A stretch of DNA of 64,000 bases from Triplophysa rosa (lineage: Eukaryota; Chordata; Actinopteri; Cypriniformes; Nemacheilidae): contig NC_079893.1 of the NCBI RefSeq assembly GCF_024868665.1, positions 14,867,286 through 14,931,285 of the forward strand, written 5' to 3'. Shown in pieces: positions 11,577 to 21,365 of the stretch (the stretch's first letter is position 1; each line of letters begins with the position of its first letter). The notes under the pieces are model-generated. The model ran no database searches and was not told the DNA's origin. It saw only the letters and a program-made list of their open reading frames with translations. Both the position numbers and the translations under genes were made by a program.

Positions 11577-12231
11577 TGTGTTTTGGTGTGCCTATTTATT
11601 TGCTGTGTGTTTCTCTCTCTGTCTCTCTCTCTCTCTCTTTGTCTCCCGCAGTCAATGCGAGTTGCCGCCTCCTCTATGATTTGTGGCTCCTCCCTCCTGA
11701 TGATGATTGGTTGCTTCAAAGAATGTTTCCTTCCAAAAGGCAAAGAGCCGGTGGAATGGATCCCTCTTGCGACTTTGCGGGCCGGTCGTACGGCTCAGGG
11801 CTCCGGCAGCCGCTAGACCAACACAAGCTTGTTCTGTGTAGTATTATAATGTTTGTTATATCAATTATCCAAACAAGAAATAGAGCAAGTCCATTCGTAG
11901 GGGTGACGTTTTGGTTTGAAGCTCGTTTGCCTTTGTTTATGTTAAGGTAGTTAGGTTAAATTTCTGTATTTTCTTTTCATCTTAACAGGTTAGTTATTTT
12001 CCCCTTTCATTTGTAGAATTGTTTTGTTTGTTATTTTGGGCCAGAGGTTACCCTGAAGCTCATCACTACACTTATTCAAGACTGTTGATATTCTTTTAAT
12101 GAAACCAAACTCTTGTTGTTTATTAATTATATTGTTTTGAACAATAAATACCATGAAAATTAATTTGATGTTCTTTGGTTTGTGAGTTGGTCTGACGGCT
12201 GGGAGAGTCTCTTTAACCTTTATTGCAACTA
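11577..12231 (+). repeat. 5' LTR of the Gmr1-like element
   Basis: It starts TGTGTTTTGGTG, followed by a (CT)n tract and 'gtctcccgcagtcaatgcgagttg'-type sequence that is repeated at 19916 onward. The two copies align up to 'tattgcaact' (ending 12230 and 20340). This LTR holds about 160 bp near its 3' end (12065-12220) that is missing from the 3' LTR. Confidence 0.75.
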
Positions 12232-12669
12232 AAGCATTTTGCAGCAGAAGTCAACAGAAGCGCGTAAGTATAATTGAATAATATTGTCTTATTGAGTTTA
12301 AACGCAGTGTCGTAGCTTTGTTTACTACCGCCGTGTCACGTGTTGAAGTCGATTAACCACCATGTGCAGCCCTCATCGCGTGAAGACCGAAGAGCGTAAA
12401 GACCATCGACTCTACCTATGCGACTCCACCGAGCAAGGACAATGACAAGGCACTTGAGTATTGCACCTCAGTATTAACTTTATGCACTTCTATTTATTCT
12501 CCTCTTGTTATTTGTTATTCCCTGTTTTTGACTATGTGGTTTCAAATCCCTACTGTCACTACAACTTGTAAATCACCGTATCACGTAGTAAATCACGTAG
12601 AAGGCCACGCAATGCTAATGCTAATAATCTGCGCACTCTTTCAGCATCCACAACTACCTCAATTACATT

Positions 12670-15600
12670 TCCCATTGGTTTATGGAACTGCCAATCTGCT
12701 GTAAACAAAGCAGATTTCATCACAGCTATTGCTAAACACTCTGGTCTTTCTCTTTTAGCACTTACTGAAACCTGGATCAAGCCATAGGTGTCACGGTTAG
12801 TATGCAGAACCCAGAAGCAGACAGCAGGTGGCAGCAACAAAAATATATTTATTAAAGAATAAAACAAAAACCCACGTTGCGGGAAAAACACAATAACTGA
12901 AGACTTAACTAAAGGCAAACAAAAACTTCCCACAAGGGGGCAAAACAAGAACTGAAACCAAAATCAACCAAGCTCACTAATAACTGGAACAAGACAAGGA
13001 TAAGGCAGGTACAAGGTACAAAAGTCAACAGGAACAAGAAGATTACAATACAAAACAAACCAGCACAGGACAGCAAACACAAGGGCATTAAATAGGGGAA
13101 ACTAACAAGGGTTAATTACAAGAGGCAGGTGTAGGGAATGAAACACTGATGGGAAACTAAACAAGGAAATGAGGGGGCGGAGTCAGGAGACGAGACAAGC
13201 GAGCGCATGTTCAAACAATGACCATGCGCTGACACACAAAACACGTGGAACTGTCGACCATGCCACAAGACTAGAAAAGCATAACAAGGTGAGGCAGGAT
13301 CATGACAAGAGGACACTGCCACACCAGCTGCCCTCTCCAATAACTACACTTTCTCCCACAGCCCACGCATATCAGGGAGGGGTGGAGGAACCGGTCTACT
13401 TATCCCTAACGACTGGAAATTCAAACAGCTGGCACCCTCATGTGACAACATCTCATTCAAGTCACATGCTGTTACTGTAATCCACCTGTTAAAACTCGTG
13501 TTGTAGTTATGTAGGTCAGCTTGGACATTTCTTGGGGGAGTTGGATACGCTTCTGTCATCCTTCCCCGAGGATGGTACTCCTCTGGTGGTACTTGGAAAC
13601 TTCAATATCCACCTTGAAAAACCGCAGGCTGCCGACTTCAACAACCTGACTGCATCGTTTGACCTCAAGCGAGTTCCCACTTCAGCAACTCATAAGTCTG
13701 GTAATCAACTAGATCTTATCTACACACGCTACTGCTCCACACATCACTCCCAGGTCACCCCACTGCACACATCGGATCATTTCCTCATCACTCTTGATCT
13801 CGACCTAACTTCCCTAGACACTACACATGCCTCCCCTCTGGTCACATTCTGATGCAACCTACGTACACTCTCTCCCTCCCGCTTATCCTCTGCTGTCTCC
13901 ACCACCCTCCCTCCCTCTGAACAACCCTCTCTCTTGGATACTAACAGTGCCACTGACACTCTTTGCTCCACACTTATCTCCTGCTTAGACAGCTTATGCC
14001 CCCTTACATCCAGGCCATCTCGTGCATCCCCTTCTGCCCCCTGGTTATCTGTTGTTCTCAGCGAGCATCGCGCCATGCTCAGGTCTGCTGAATATAAAAT
14101 CTAAAGAACCCACTGACCTCGGTCTCTATCAGTCTCTCCTCTCTTCTTTGTCTGCTGATGTCTCCTTTGCGAAAACTCCGTACTACCATGCTAAAATCAA
14201 CAACTCGCCTAACTCTCGTACTCTCTTTAAGACCTTCTCTGCTCTTCTTTGCCCACCTTCCCCCTCACCTGCATCGGACTTAACAGATGATGATTTTGCA
14301 TCTTTCTTCGTAAAGAAAACTACCACCATCAGCAGTCAGTTCTCGCCCAAACCCCTGACACATGCTCGCTCCCCTCTTTCTCCCTCATATCTGAAGATGA
14401 TTTTTCCAAGGTCATGTCTTCAAACCACCCAATGACCTGCCAGCTAGATCCCATCCCCACTCATCTCCTCCAGGCCATCTCTCCATCGGTTGTTCCCACT
14501 CTGACCTACATTATCAACTTGTCTCTCACCACTGGCACATTTCCCGCAGTCTTCAAAGAAGCCTGTATTACCCCGCTACTGAAGAAACTCACTCTTAATC
14601 CTGCACTGTTAGGTAACTACAGACCGGTATCTCTCCCCCCCTTCATTGCCAAAACTCTTGAGTGTGTTGTATGTAACCAGCTCTCTCCTCCTTTCTCATG
14701 CAGAACAACCTCCTTGACAGCAACCAGTCAGGTTTCAAGAGCGGTCATTCCACTGAGACTGCACTGCTCTCTGTCATTGAAGCCCTGAGACTAACCAGAG
14801 CTGCCTCGAAGTCATCTGTACTTATACTACTGGATCTATCTGCCGCCTTTGACACCATTAACCACTACATCCTCCTGTCGACCCTCAAGGCTATGGGTGT
14901 CTCCGGAATGGTGCTACAATGGTTCAGGTCTTACCTCTCAGACAGGTTATTTAGAGTATCCTGGAGAGGTGAGGTCTCTGAGTCCCAACACCTCAATACA
15001 GGGGAGCCTCAGGGCTCAGTGCTTGGGCCGTTGCTCTTTTCTGTATACATGACATCCCTTGGCTCTGTCATTCGGAAACATGGCTTTTCCTATCACTGCT
15101 CTGCGGATGATACACAAATCCACCTGTCATTTCAGCCTGACGATCCGACTGTTTCTGCACGCATTTCAGCATGCCTGAATGACATTTCACTCTGGATGAA
15201 GGACCATCACTTGCAGCTGAACCTTGAAAAAACAGAACTGCTTGTAATCCCATCCCAACCTAGGATACATCACAACTTCTCCATTTAACTGGGCTCATCA
15301 ACCATCACATCTTACAGAATGGCTAGAAACCTGGGAGTGGTGATCAATGATCAGCTAAACTTCACAGATCAGGTTGCCAGCACCACTCGGTCCTGTAGAT
15401 TCATCCTCTACAATATCATGAAAATTTGACTTTTCCTATCCGAGCATGCTACGCAGGTCCTAGTCCAGGCTCTTGTTCTGCCCAGACTGGACTATTGCAA
15501 TGCGTTACTAGCTGGACTTCCTGCTTGCACAACAAAACCTCTACAGATGATCCAGAATGCAGCAGCAAGAGTGGTCTTCAATGAACCAAAGACAGCACAC

Positions 15601-15945
15601 GTCACCCCTCTCTTCATTAAGTTACATTGGCTCCCTATAGTCGCTCGCATCAAATTCAAGACTCTGCTCCTGGCCTACAAGACCACCACTGGTTTGGCAC
15701 CCCCCATCTTCACTCACTAATGCAGACTTATGTACCCGCCAAATCCTTATGCTCTGCAAAGAACCACGTCTTGTGGTGCCATCCCAAAAAGGCAAAAAAT
15801 CACTCTCACAAACCTTCTCTGGATCGGTTCTATATTTGTGGAATGATCTGCCTGCTGCTACAAGGTCAGCAGATTATGTGGCCATCTTTAAGAATCAGCT
15901 GAAAACACATGTCTTCCGTCAGCACCTGACCGATCATTTCTGACT
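12670..15945 (+). pseudogene. L2 LINE ORF2 (copy 2): endonuclease-reverse transcriptase remnant
   Basis: Endonuclease pieces lie on both sides of the LTR: 'LALTETWIKP' just before 12784, a Gly-rich 'SGRGGGTGLL' at about 13370-13402, 'LGNFNIH' at 13591-13611 and 'TSDHFL' near 13770. In frame-shifted blocks there follow RT motifs: 'LDPIPTHLLQ' (14443-14472), 'NYRPVSLPPFI' (14613-14645), 'LDLSAAFDT' (about 14830-14856), 'PQGSVLGPLLF' (15007-15039) and an altered active site SADD (15100-15111) in place of YADD. The C-terminal 'LDYCNALLAGLP' is at about 15488-15523. There are several stops and frameshifts. It cannot encode a working enzyme. Confidence 0.85.
12784..13312 (-). mobile_element. Solo LTR, family S (copy 2), inserted in L2 copy 2
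   Basis: A 519-bp unit (12789-13307) starts TGTCACGG and ends ATCATGACA, with near-matching 5-bp flanks 'atagg'/'agagg'. Removing it restores the L2 endonuclease frame. It shares sequence order with the solo LTRs at 5425 and 29783, including 'agcacagga', 'caaacacaagggcatta' and 'aaggtgaggcaggatcatgaca'. Confidence 0.75.
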
Positions 15946-16014
15946 TCTACTCTATCTATATATAAAAAACTTAGCTCAAAGGTTCCTTTGCATAACGTGC
16001 ATATCCAATAAAAA

Positions 16015-16560
16015 CTTGTTAGTGGCTGTGCTAAAGTCGCCGTTTGTCCTCAATTGCCCATTAAAGGTGTTGATTTTATCCTTTGAAATGATTTGGCTGG
16101 AGGCAGAGTAATGTCCCTTCCACAAGTAGTGGACGATCCAATTTCTAAAGGGAATGAATTTCCTGACTTTGTTTCTGTTTGTCCCTCTGTATTTCCTGCT
16201 TGCGGGATTACATGGGCGCAGGCACGTAAATTTAATGAAGTTGTTGATTTATCTGACAGTTTTTTATCCTCTACAGTTAACGCTGATGCTGCAGTTGGTT
16301 GTCCTAAAATTCCCCCTGTATCTGCGTGCAAATGTTCCGAGTCACTGTCCATTCCTGTTGGTGCTGAACTGGACTTCGCTGATAGAGACACTTTTGTCGG
16401 CAAGCAACTGCATGATCCTTCACTTGCCAAATGCAGAGCTTTTACAGGGAGTAAAGAAGCATTGTATGATAAGGGTGCAATTTTCAGGACATTGCGCCCT
16501 TATCTAGTTATTTTCCACCTTTGGACTTCCCTGGGTAATTCAAACGAACTAGGGAAGTAA
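16015..16560 (+). pseudogene. Gmr1-like gypsy pol: region ahead of integrase
   Basis: The segment starts with residues matching the end of the protease region of fish gypsy elements ('PIKGVDFI' at about 16060-16083, then a frameshift into 'GGRVMSLPQVVDDP'). It continues through the linker that precedes integrase ('WAQARKFNEVVDLSDSFLSS', about 16213-16272). After 'SLAKCRAF' it loses resemblance, and the zinc-binding part and first catalytic Asp of the integrase appear deleted. It lies directly downstream of the truncated L2. Confidence 0.65.
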
Positions 16561-16569
16561 ATTCATGTA

Positions 16570-17230
16570 AGGAGTATTCAAACAAGTGTTGTCCCAATTG
16601 AATATTGTTCATCAAACATCTAGTGCCTATCATCCAGAATCTCAAGGTGCTTTGGAGCAATTTCACCAAACCCTAAAATCGATGATGCACACGTATTGTT
16701 CCGAGTGTCAGAGAGAATGGGATGAGTGTGTATCTCTGTTGCTTTACGCCAGTGGTCACCAACCCTGCTCCTGGAGATCGACTGTCCTGCAGAATGCAGC
16801 TCCAACCCTGCTTCAGCACACCTGTCTGTAATTATCAAGCAAACCTAAACACCTTGATTAGAAAGTTCAGGTGTGTTTGATTGGGGTTGGAGCTGAAATC
16901 TTCAGGACGGTCGATCTCCAGGAGCAGGGTTGGTGACCACTGCTTTACGCTGTACAAGACACCCCACAGGAATCACTGGATTTCAGCCTAGCCAATCTAG
17001 TGTTTGGCCATACCGTGCATGGCCCTTTGAAGTTGTTAAAAGAGAAGTGGATGTCTGAGGAATCCCCTCCTATTAATGTGTTAGACTATGCAAGCACATC
17101 CAGTGCACAATTTCGGATCCCTATGTAGTTGATGCCAAGCTCAGTGACACTGATTACGTGATCTGCATGCCTGAGAGAAAACAAAAAACTTGTGTATGTC
17201 ACATAAACATGTTAAAGCTGTAATTCTCTC
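16570..17230 (+). pseudogene. Gmr1-like gypsy integrase, C-terminal half
   Basis: The integrase core is recognisable from 'VFKQVLSQLN' (16575-16604) and 'SSAYHPESQGALEQFHQTLKSM' (about 16620-16685), which contains the third acidic residue of the DDE triad. The stretch for the second Asp, just upstream, is eroded (a stop falls in it). A hAT MITE splits the domain at 16750-16942. The reading then resumes with 'SLAN' and 'VFGHTVHGPLKLLKEKW' (about 17006-17053). The integrase of this family inserts the cDNA into chromosomes; this copy cannot. Confidence 0.75.
16742..16950. mobile_element. hAT-type MITE (copy 1), 193 bp, 8-bp target duplication
   Basis: The element runs 16750-16942, starting CAGTGGTCACCAACC and ending with its complement GGTTGGTGACCACTG. 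The inverted arms are long, the right arm repeating 'cctggagatcgac'. It is flanked by 'ctttacgc' at 16742-16749 and 16943-16950. An 8-bp duplication and CA...TG ends point to the hAT superfamily. A sister copy with its own 8-bp duplication lies at 26887-27078. It has no coding capacity and would rely on a transposase made elsewhere. Confidence 0.9.
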
Positions 17231-17283
17231 GAGATTCTGGTACTGAGTTAAAAACCTCTTTTGCCCCTGTATCTCATGTTGCA

Positions 17284-17780
17284 GTGCTGCATTTGTATTG
17301 TCCTAGTGAAGACAATCTGAGTGTACAAAGTGTTCCTGTTTCTGGTGTTCACTTGCAAAATTCTGAGACCTTGAAAGAGTTGGAATATCTTTCTTATTTG
17401 CCTACTAGTCACATAGAGGATCTCTTTGAATTAATACATAGCCATGCCAAATTATTTTCTGATATTCCTTCACGCACAACCTTGGTATGTCATGATATTG
17501 ATGTTGCAGATCACCCACCTATTAAGCAACAAGCGGGAGATTATGCAAGCTGAAGTTAAATATTTTATTGATAACGGGCTGGCTGTTCCGAGTCCAAGTG
17601 GTTGAAGTTCTCCCTGTCTTCTTGTTCCTAAAAGTGATGGTTCAGTTTGTTTTTGCACCGACTACCGAAAGGTTAATGCAGTGACAAAAAATTATTTGTT
17701 TCCCCTTCCTCGTATGGTGGATTGTGTAGATAAGGTTGGTTCATCTGTTTTTGCCCTTGACATCTCGTGCTGCCGAAATT
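17284..17780 (+). pseudogene. Gmr1-like gypsy reverse transcriptase, N-terminal part
   Basis: An open frame (17284-17553) encodes the spacer between integrase and RT and the start of RT: 'LFSDIPSRTTLVCHDIDVADHPPIKQQ'-type residues. After a frameshift come 'EVKYFIDNGLAVPS' (about 17551-17592), a stop at the position of a Trp (17602-17604), 'LVPKSDGSV' and 'TDYRKVNAVT' (about 17658-17687), and 'FPLPRMVDCVDKVGS' (17700-17744). The RT core with its catalytic aspartates is missing. The sequence loses similarity at about 17770. Confidence 0.75.
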
Positions 17781-17991
17781 CACCCCTGATAATCCATCTT
17801 CGTTGTTCCTTTCTCCGGCAGAGTGCGTTTATTCAACAAGGCCAAACGATCTCTAGCCTTACTCCAAAATTGGAGACTCCGCTCCAGAAGACCCAAGCCC
17901 GTCTTTGTTTTCACTTTTCCGGTATGGTGTCATCAAAAGGCCAAGCGAACTCTCAGCATTAATTTGCAATTAATTATTTCTATTTCTATTC
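17781..17991. other. Unassigned stretch within the gypsy element
   Basis: About 210 bp between the end of recognisable RT and the piggyBac remnant. I see no motif. It may be scrambled RT or an inserted fragment. Confidence 0.4.
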
Positions 17992-18975
17992 TTAACCCTT
18001 TAGGCGCCAGGGTTTTTTGGAAAACATGCTGGATTTTGACATCAAGATTTCAAAAGCTTGTGGCTTGAAAGGACTTAAATATAGAGATCTTCTGTAAATT
18101 AAAAAAATGTAGGGCATGACCAAAAGTTTATGTGGGGTGTAAATATACTCATCTAATTTGCATATTATGACATCATCTGGGGCGGCCAACTTGAATTTCA
18201 TAATATTCAGGAAATAGTAGATATTGAATTGATGTTTGAACTTATTTGCATGTTTTTGTTACTCTTTGATCCTTATTCCAAATGATCAGGAAAAGAGGAA
18301 ATCAACAGTAAAACTATTAGTAAATATAGTAAAATTATTACTATATTACTGTGCCATAGTAAAATGCATGTGCCTATTTTTTGATCAGTTGACCAGCTAT
18401 CTGCCCAATCAGCTGCCTCTACCTCTAACAACAGCTCTCCTATGGACACTACGACCATGTTCACCCCTGCCACCCCCATCTCCGTTAGGCAAAGGGTCGA
18501 AATGATCGCTCGTTTGTGCTTCGTGAACATTCGTGCCTTGCATGGAGGCACCATTGCGCTGCACAGCTGTACCGGGAGACGCGCGGTCATTAGACGGCCA
18601 ATCATGATTTCCAAAAGGCAAATATTCCCCTGCGGAGTCAGAATCGGCGAATAACATTCGCAACACACCCTCGCGGTACAACCTTTTATTAGCAATTTTA
18701 AGATTTTCTCTCACAAATCTCACAATTTACTCTGACGCTCTGAACTGAACTGCTTCCGCTTCAATGACACATGATTGCTCACTTGCTCTGCTATTTGCTC
18801 GAATACTTTGAATGGGAACATGACGTAATTTTGGTCTAGAATCGAAGTACTACATGTCTGCCATCTAGTGGTATGGAATACAAATGAGATATTACACCAT
18901 ATTAGGATCTACAGCCTATTTTATGAAGTATGACGTCTTGTCGCAATTCTGCGACTTTGGCGCTTAGAGGGTTAA
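17992..18975 (-). mobile_element. piggyBac-like element, TTAA flanks, 976 bp
   Basis: The element (17996-18971) is bounded by TTAA at 17992-17995 and 18972-18975, the target duplication specific to piggyBac. Its ends are imperfect inverted repeats: CCCTTTAGGCGCCA on the left against CCCTCTAAGCGCCA read inward from the right (12 of 14 bases match). The - strand holds a frame (18409-18723) whose start, an acidic 'RMLFADSDSAGEYLPFG' block, resembles the N-terminus of piggyBac transposases. The catalytic domain is absent, so it is an internally deleted, non-autonomous copy. Confidence 0.75.
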
Positions 18976-19078
18976 GATTTATAAAACAAACGAAAACAAT
19001 ACAAAAGTTGGACAACCTTATACACAACAAACACAACAGGTAAAACGTGCCGCCATCTCGGTAAAACGTGCCGCCATC

Positions 19079-19437
19079 ATGATTAACTGGGAGTCCAATA
19101 TGGATTCTGCTGCAGGAAGATGCGCATGGAGTCGATTATCTGGTCTGTTACTTCTCAAAGAAGTTTTGAAACATCAGCTTAACTACAGTAGAATCGAAAA
19201 GGAAGCGTTAGCACTATTTTTAGTGTTACAACACTTTGAGGTGTATGTCGGTTCCAGCTACATAGCAGTTGTCTTTTACACTGGCCACAATCCCTTGCTA
19301 TTCCTAGCTAAAATGCGCAACTCTAACCAACACATTATGCGCTGGGCTATAATAATTCAGGAATATAATTTGGAAATACGGTATAAGAAGGGGACAGATA
19401 ACGTTATTGCCGATGCTCTTTCCCCTTCAGTGTAATG
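19079..19437 (+). pseudogene. Gmr1-like gypsy RNase H
   Basis: This encodes the RNase H part of gypsy pol. An early stretch reads as 'LQEDAHGVDYLVCYFSK' in one frame (about 19110-19160). After a frameshift come 'LKHQLNYSRIEKEALALFLVLQHFEVYVG' and 'GHNPLLFLAKM', 'QHIMRWAIIIQEYNLEIRYKKGTDNVIADALS', the classic end of this domain. The Asp of the 'YTDHNPL' motif is Gly here (TGHNPL), an additional inactivating change. The 3' LTR begins about 480 bp downstream. Confidence 0.85.
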
Positions 19438-19450
19438 TTTTCTTTTTTTG

Positions 19451-19879
19451 TGATAATATTTGTGATAGTCTTATGGGTCAATTTTTCGAAATTGAGATTT
19501 TTACATAATCTGAAAGCTGAATAAATAAACTTTCTATAGATATATGAGTTGTTAGAATAGGACAATATCTGGCTGAGATACAACCGTTTAAAACTCTGGA
19601 ATCTGAGAGCGCAAAAAAATCAAAATATTGAGAAAATTGCCTTTGAAGTTGTTAATCAGGGGCACTGTGGCAGACCATCCACTCACAAAAATAAAGTTTT
19701 GATATATTTAAGGTAGGAAATTTACAAAATATCTTCATGGAACATGATCTTTACTTAATATCCTAATGATTTTCGGCATAAAAGAAAAATCGATAATTTT
19801 GACCCACACAATGTATTTTTGTCTTTTACTAAAAATGTTCCCGTGCTACTTAAGACTGGTTTTGTGATCCAGGGTCACA
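19451..19879. mobile_element. Fish MITE with TGTGACCCTGGATCACAAAACCAG end
   Basis: The right end reads 'gactggttttgtgatccagggtcaca' split over 19854-19879, the well-known terminus of an abundant cyprinid MITE. The body carries its usual phrases (ttaatatcctaatgatttt, tcgataattttgacccac, aatttttcgaaattgag). The left terminus is degraded ('gtgatagtcttatgggtcaa'). It is non-coding and about 430 bp long. Confidence 0.75.
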
Positions 19880-19899
19880 TATCAACAATATGATGATTC

Positions 19900-19948
19900 T
19901 TGATGGTGGGGGTATTGTGTTTTGGTGAGCCTAGTTATTTGCTGTGTG

Positions 19949-19994
<46 letters not shown>

Positions 19995-20341
19995 TCTCGC
20001 TTTGTCTCCCGCAGTCAATGCGAGTTGCTGCCTCCTCGTTGATTTGTGGCTCTGCCCTCCTGATGGTGATTGGTTGCTTCAAAGAATGTTTCCTTTCAAA
20101 AGGCCGAGAGCCGGTTGAATGGATCCTTCTTGTGACTTTGCGGGCCAGTCGTAGGGCTCAGGCAACCACCAGACCAACACAAGCTTGTTCTGTGTAGTGT
20201 TATAATGTTTGTTTAAATTTTCTGTATTTTCTTTTCATCTTAACAGGTTCGTTATTTTCGCCTTTTATTTTGTAGAATTGTTTTGTTTGTTATTTTGGGC
20301 CAGGGTGCACCCTGAAGCTCATCAGCCCTTTATTGCAACTA
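19900..20341 (+). repeat. 3' LTR of the Gmr1-like element with upstream polypurine tract
   Basis: The LTR starts at 19916 (TGTGTTTTGGTG) right after 'gatggtggggg' (19902-19912), a plausible polypurine tract for plus-strand priming. It matches 11577-12231 through the (CT)n tract, 'gttgcttcaaagaatgtttcc', 'accaacacaagcttgttctg' and 'ttatttt(g)ggccag'. It ends 'tattgcaact' but lacks about 160 bp present in the 5' LTR, so the two LTRs have diverged by a deletion as well as by substitutions. Confidence 0.75.
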
Positions 20342-20890
20342 ACCCCTATAGGTTGAAATAGTTCAAGTTTTATATATAAGTCACAAAGTAATTAAGTAAA
20401 GTATATTAAAAATAATTCATATACCATCTTTGTCCATTCTAGAAAAGGAAATGACAAGAGACTGTTTTGGTAAAGAATTAATTTCATATGCTATGGTGTA
20501 GTGAACCTGGGTTCCCAAGAGTCTGCAGATACAAAATTACAGGCTTGGAGAATGGATCTCACTGAGGACATTGATATAAGTGACTGGAATGAGGGATGTA
20601 AAGAAACTCAGACACAAACAGTGAGTACGCGATTGAAATTGTTGTTATATAATCGGTTAATGCGGACCAATGTAACACCAGCAATTCTGCATAAATATAA
20701 CAGTACTCTTCCTGAGTGTGTCAAAAATGCAATAATTCCAAGGGCACATTTTGTCTTTGTATTTGGGAGTGTGAACATATACAGCAATTGTGGAAAGATG
20801 TAAAGGTCATGATAGAGAGAATTTTAGATATTAAAATATCTTCCACTGTACCCTGTGGAAATTAAACAAAAAAAATGAATCTTTGTTTTT
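20342..20890 (+). pseudogene. L1-type LINE ORF2, C-terminal segment
   Basis: The L1 frame resumes downstream of the gypsy 3' LTR. It includes 'EIVQVLYISHKVIK' (about 20354-20395), 'DIDISDWNEGCKETQTQTVSTRLKLLLYNRLMRT' (about 20567-20670) and, after a short frameshift, a Cys/His-containing tail with a 'CEHIQQLWKDVKV' run (about 20770-20808). This is the usual C-terminal end of L1 ORF2. Together with 5370-6330 and 10158-11576 it shows that one L1 copy was opened by later insertions. The element's own 3' end cannot be placed exactly. Confidence 0.8.
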
Positions 20891-20999
20891 GGATATGTGT
20901 ACAGTATGTTATAAGCAAAACGGCTTATTTCTTTAAATTGGAAATGTGTTAATGGCCCTGACATAAGATGCTAGTTTAAAGAAATGGCATCATACATGT

Positions 21000-21365
21000 C
21001 TATAGAAAAAGTCTGTTATACAGTATTAATGCTTATATCGATGCTCGGGCCCTAATAATAAATGAACGGAAAACAATAGGGCTCTAATTAAAGCTGCAAG
21101 CAGCGATGATCGGGCCCTCACACAAGTGCAACAGCAACCCGGCACCACCACCACCTGTTGGCCTCATGAACAGCAAACGGTGGACAATATGTATTTAGGG
21201 AGTTACATTATAGAAAGTCTGTCATTTATTTACATGTACCAGATTTCCTGCTGCCAGTTTGTGGCTCAATACTGTAGTTTAATATTGACATATTTAACAC
21301 ATCTTTTAGGGCATGATTCTTATAAAACATGTTAAATTTGGGGCAGACTGGACAATGGGTTTCAT
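21000..21365. repeat. Interspersed repeat with 'agctgcaagcagcgat' signature
   Basis: It includes 'attaaagctgcaagcagcgatgatcgggccct' (split over 21087-21118) and 'ccagatttcctgctgccagtttgtggc' near 21238. The same layout returns at 27330-27460 ('cacatttcctgttgccagctggtgg', then 'aagtttggggctggtcgaaca' against 'aaatttggggcagactggaca' here). It is non-coding and common in fish genomes; I cannot assign a transposon class. Confidence 0.55.

Larger units (their letters stand above)
12480..15965 (+). mobile_element. L2-clade LINE, copy 2 (decayed), inside the gypsy element
   Basis: This L2-clade copy is on the + strand and is the same subfamily as the one at 27661-29725 (near-identical phrases such as 'SGFKSGHSTETALLSVIEAL' and 'VLQWFRSYL'). 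The 5' border is approximate. The 3' end stops near 15965 without the conserved L2 tail, so it is truncated or deleted there. A solo LTR is inserted in its endonuclease domain. Confidence 0.8.
11577..20341 (+). mobile_element. Ty3/gypsy retrotransposon, Gmr1-like (IN before RT), with nested insertions
   Basis: Two related LTRs (11577-12231 and 19916-20341) bracket pol fragments in the order integrase (about 16.0-17.2 kb), reverse transcriptase (17.28-17.77 kb) and RNase H (19.08-19.44 kb). This domain order is unusual for Ty3/gypsy and is known from the deuterostome Gmr1 group. The element sits within the L1 ORF2, whose frame resumes after the 3' LTR. gag is not recognisable. Inside it lie an L2 LINE with its own solo LTR, a hAT MITE, a piggyBac remnant and another MITE. 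I saw no clear target duplication. Confidence 0.75.
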
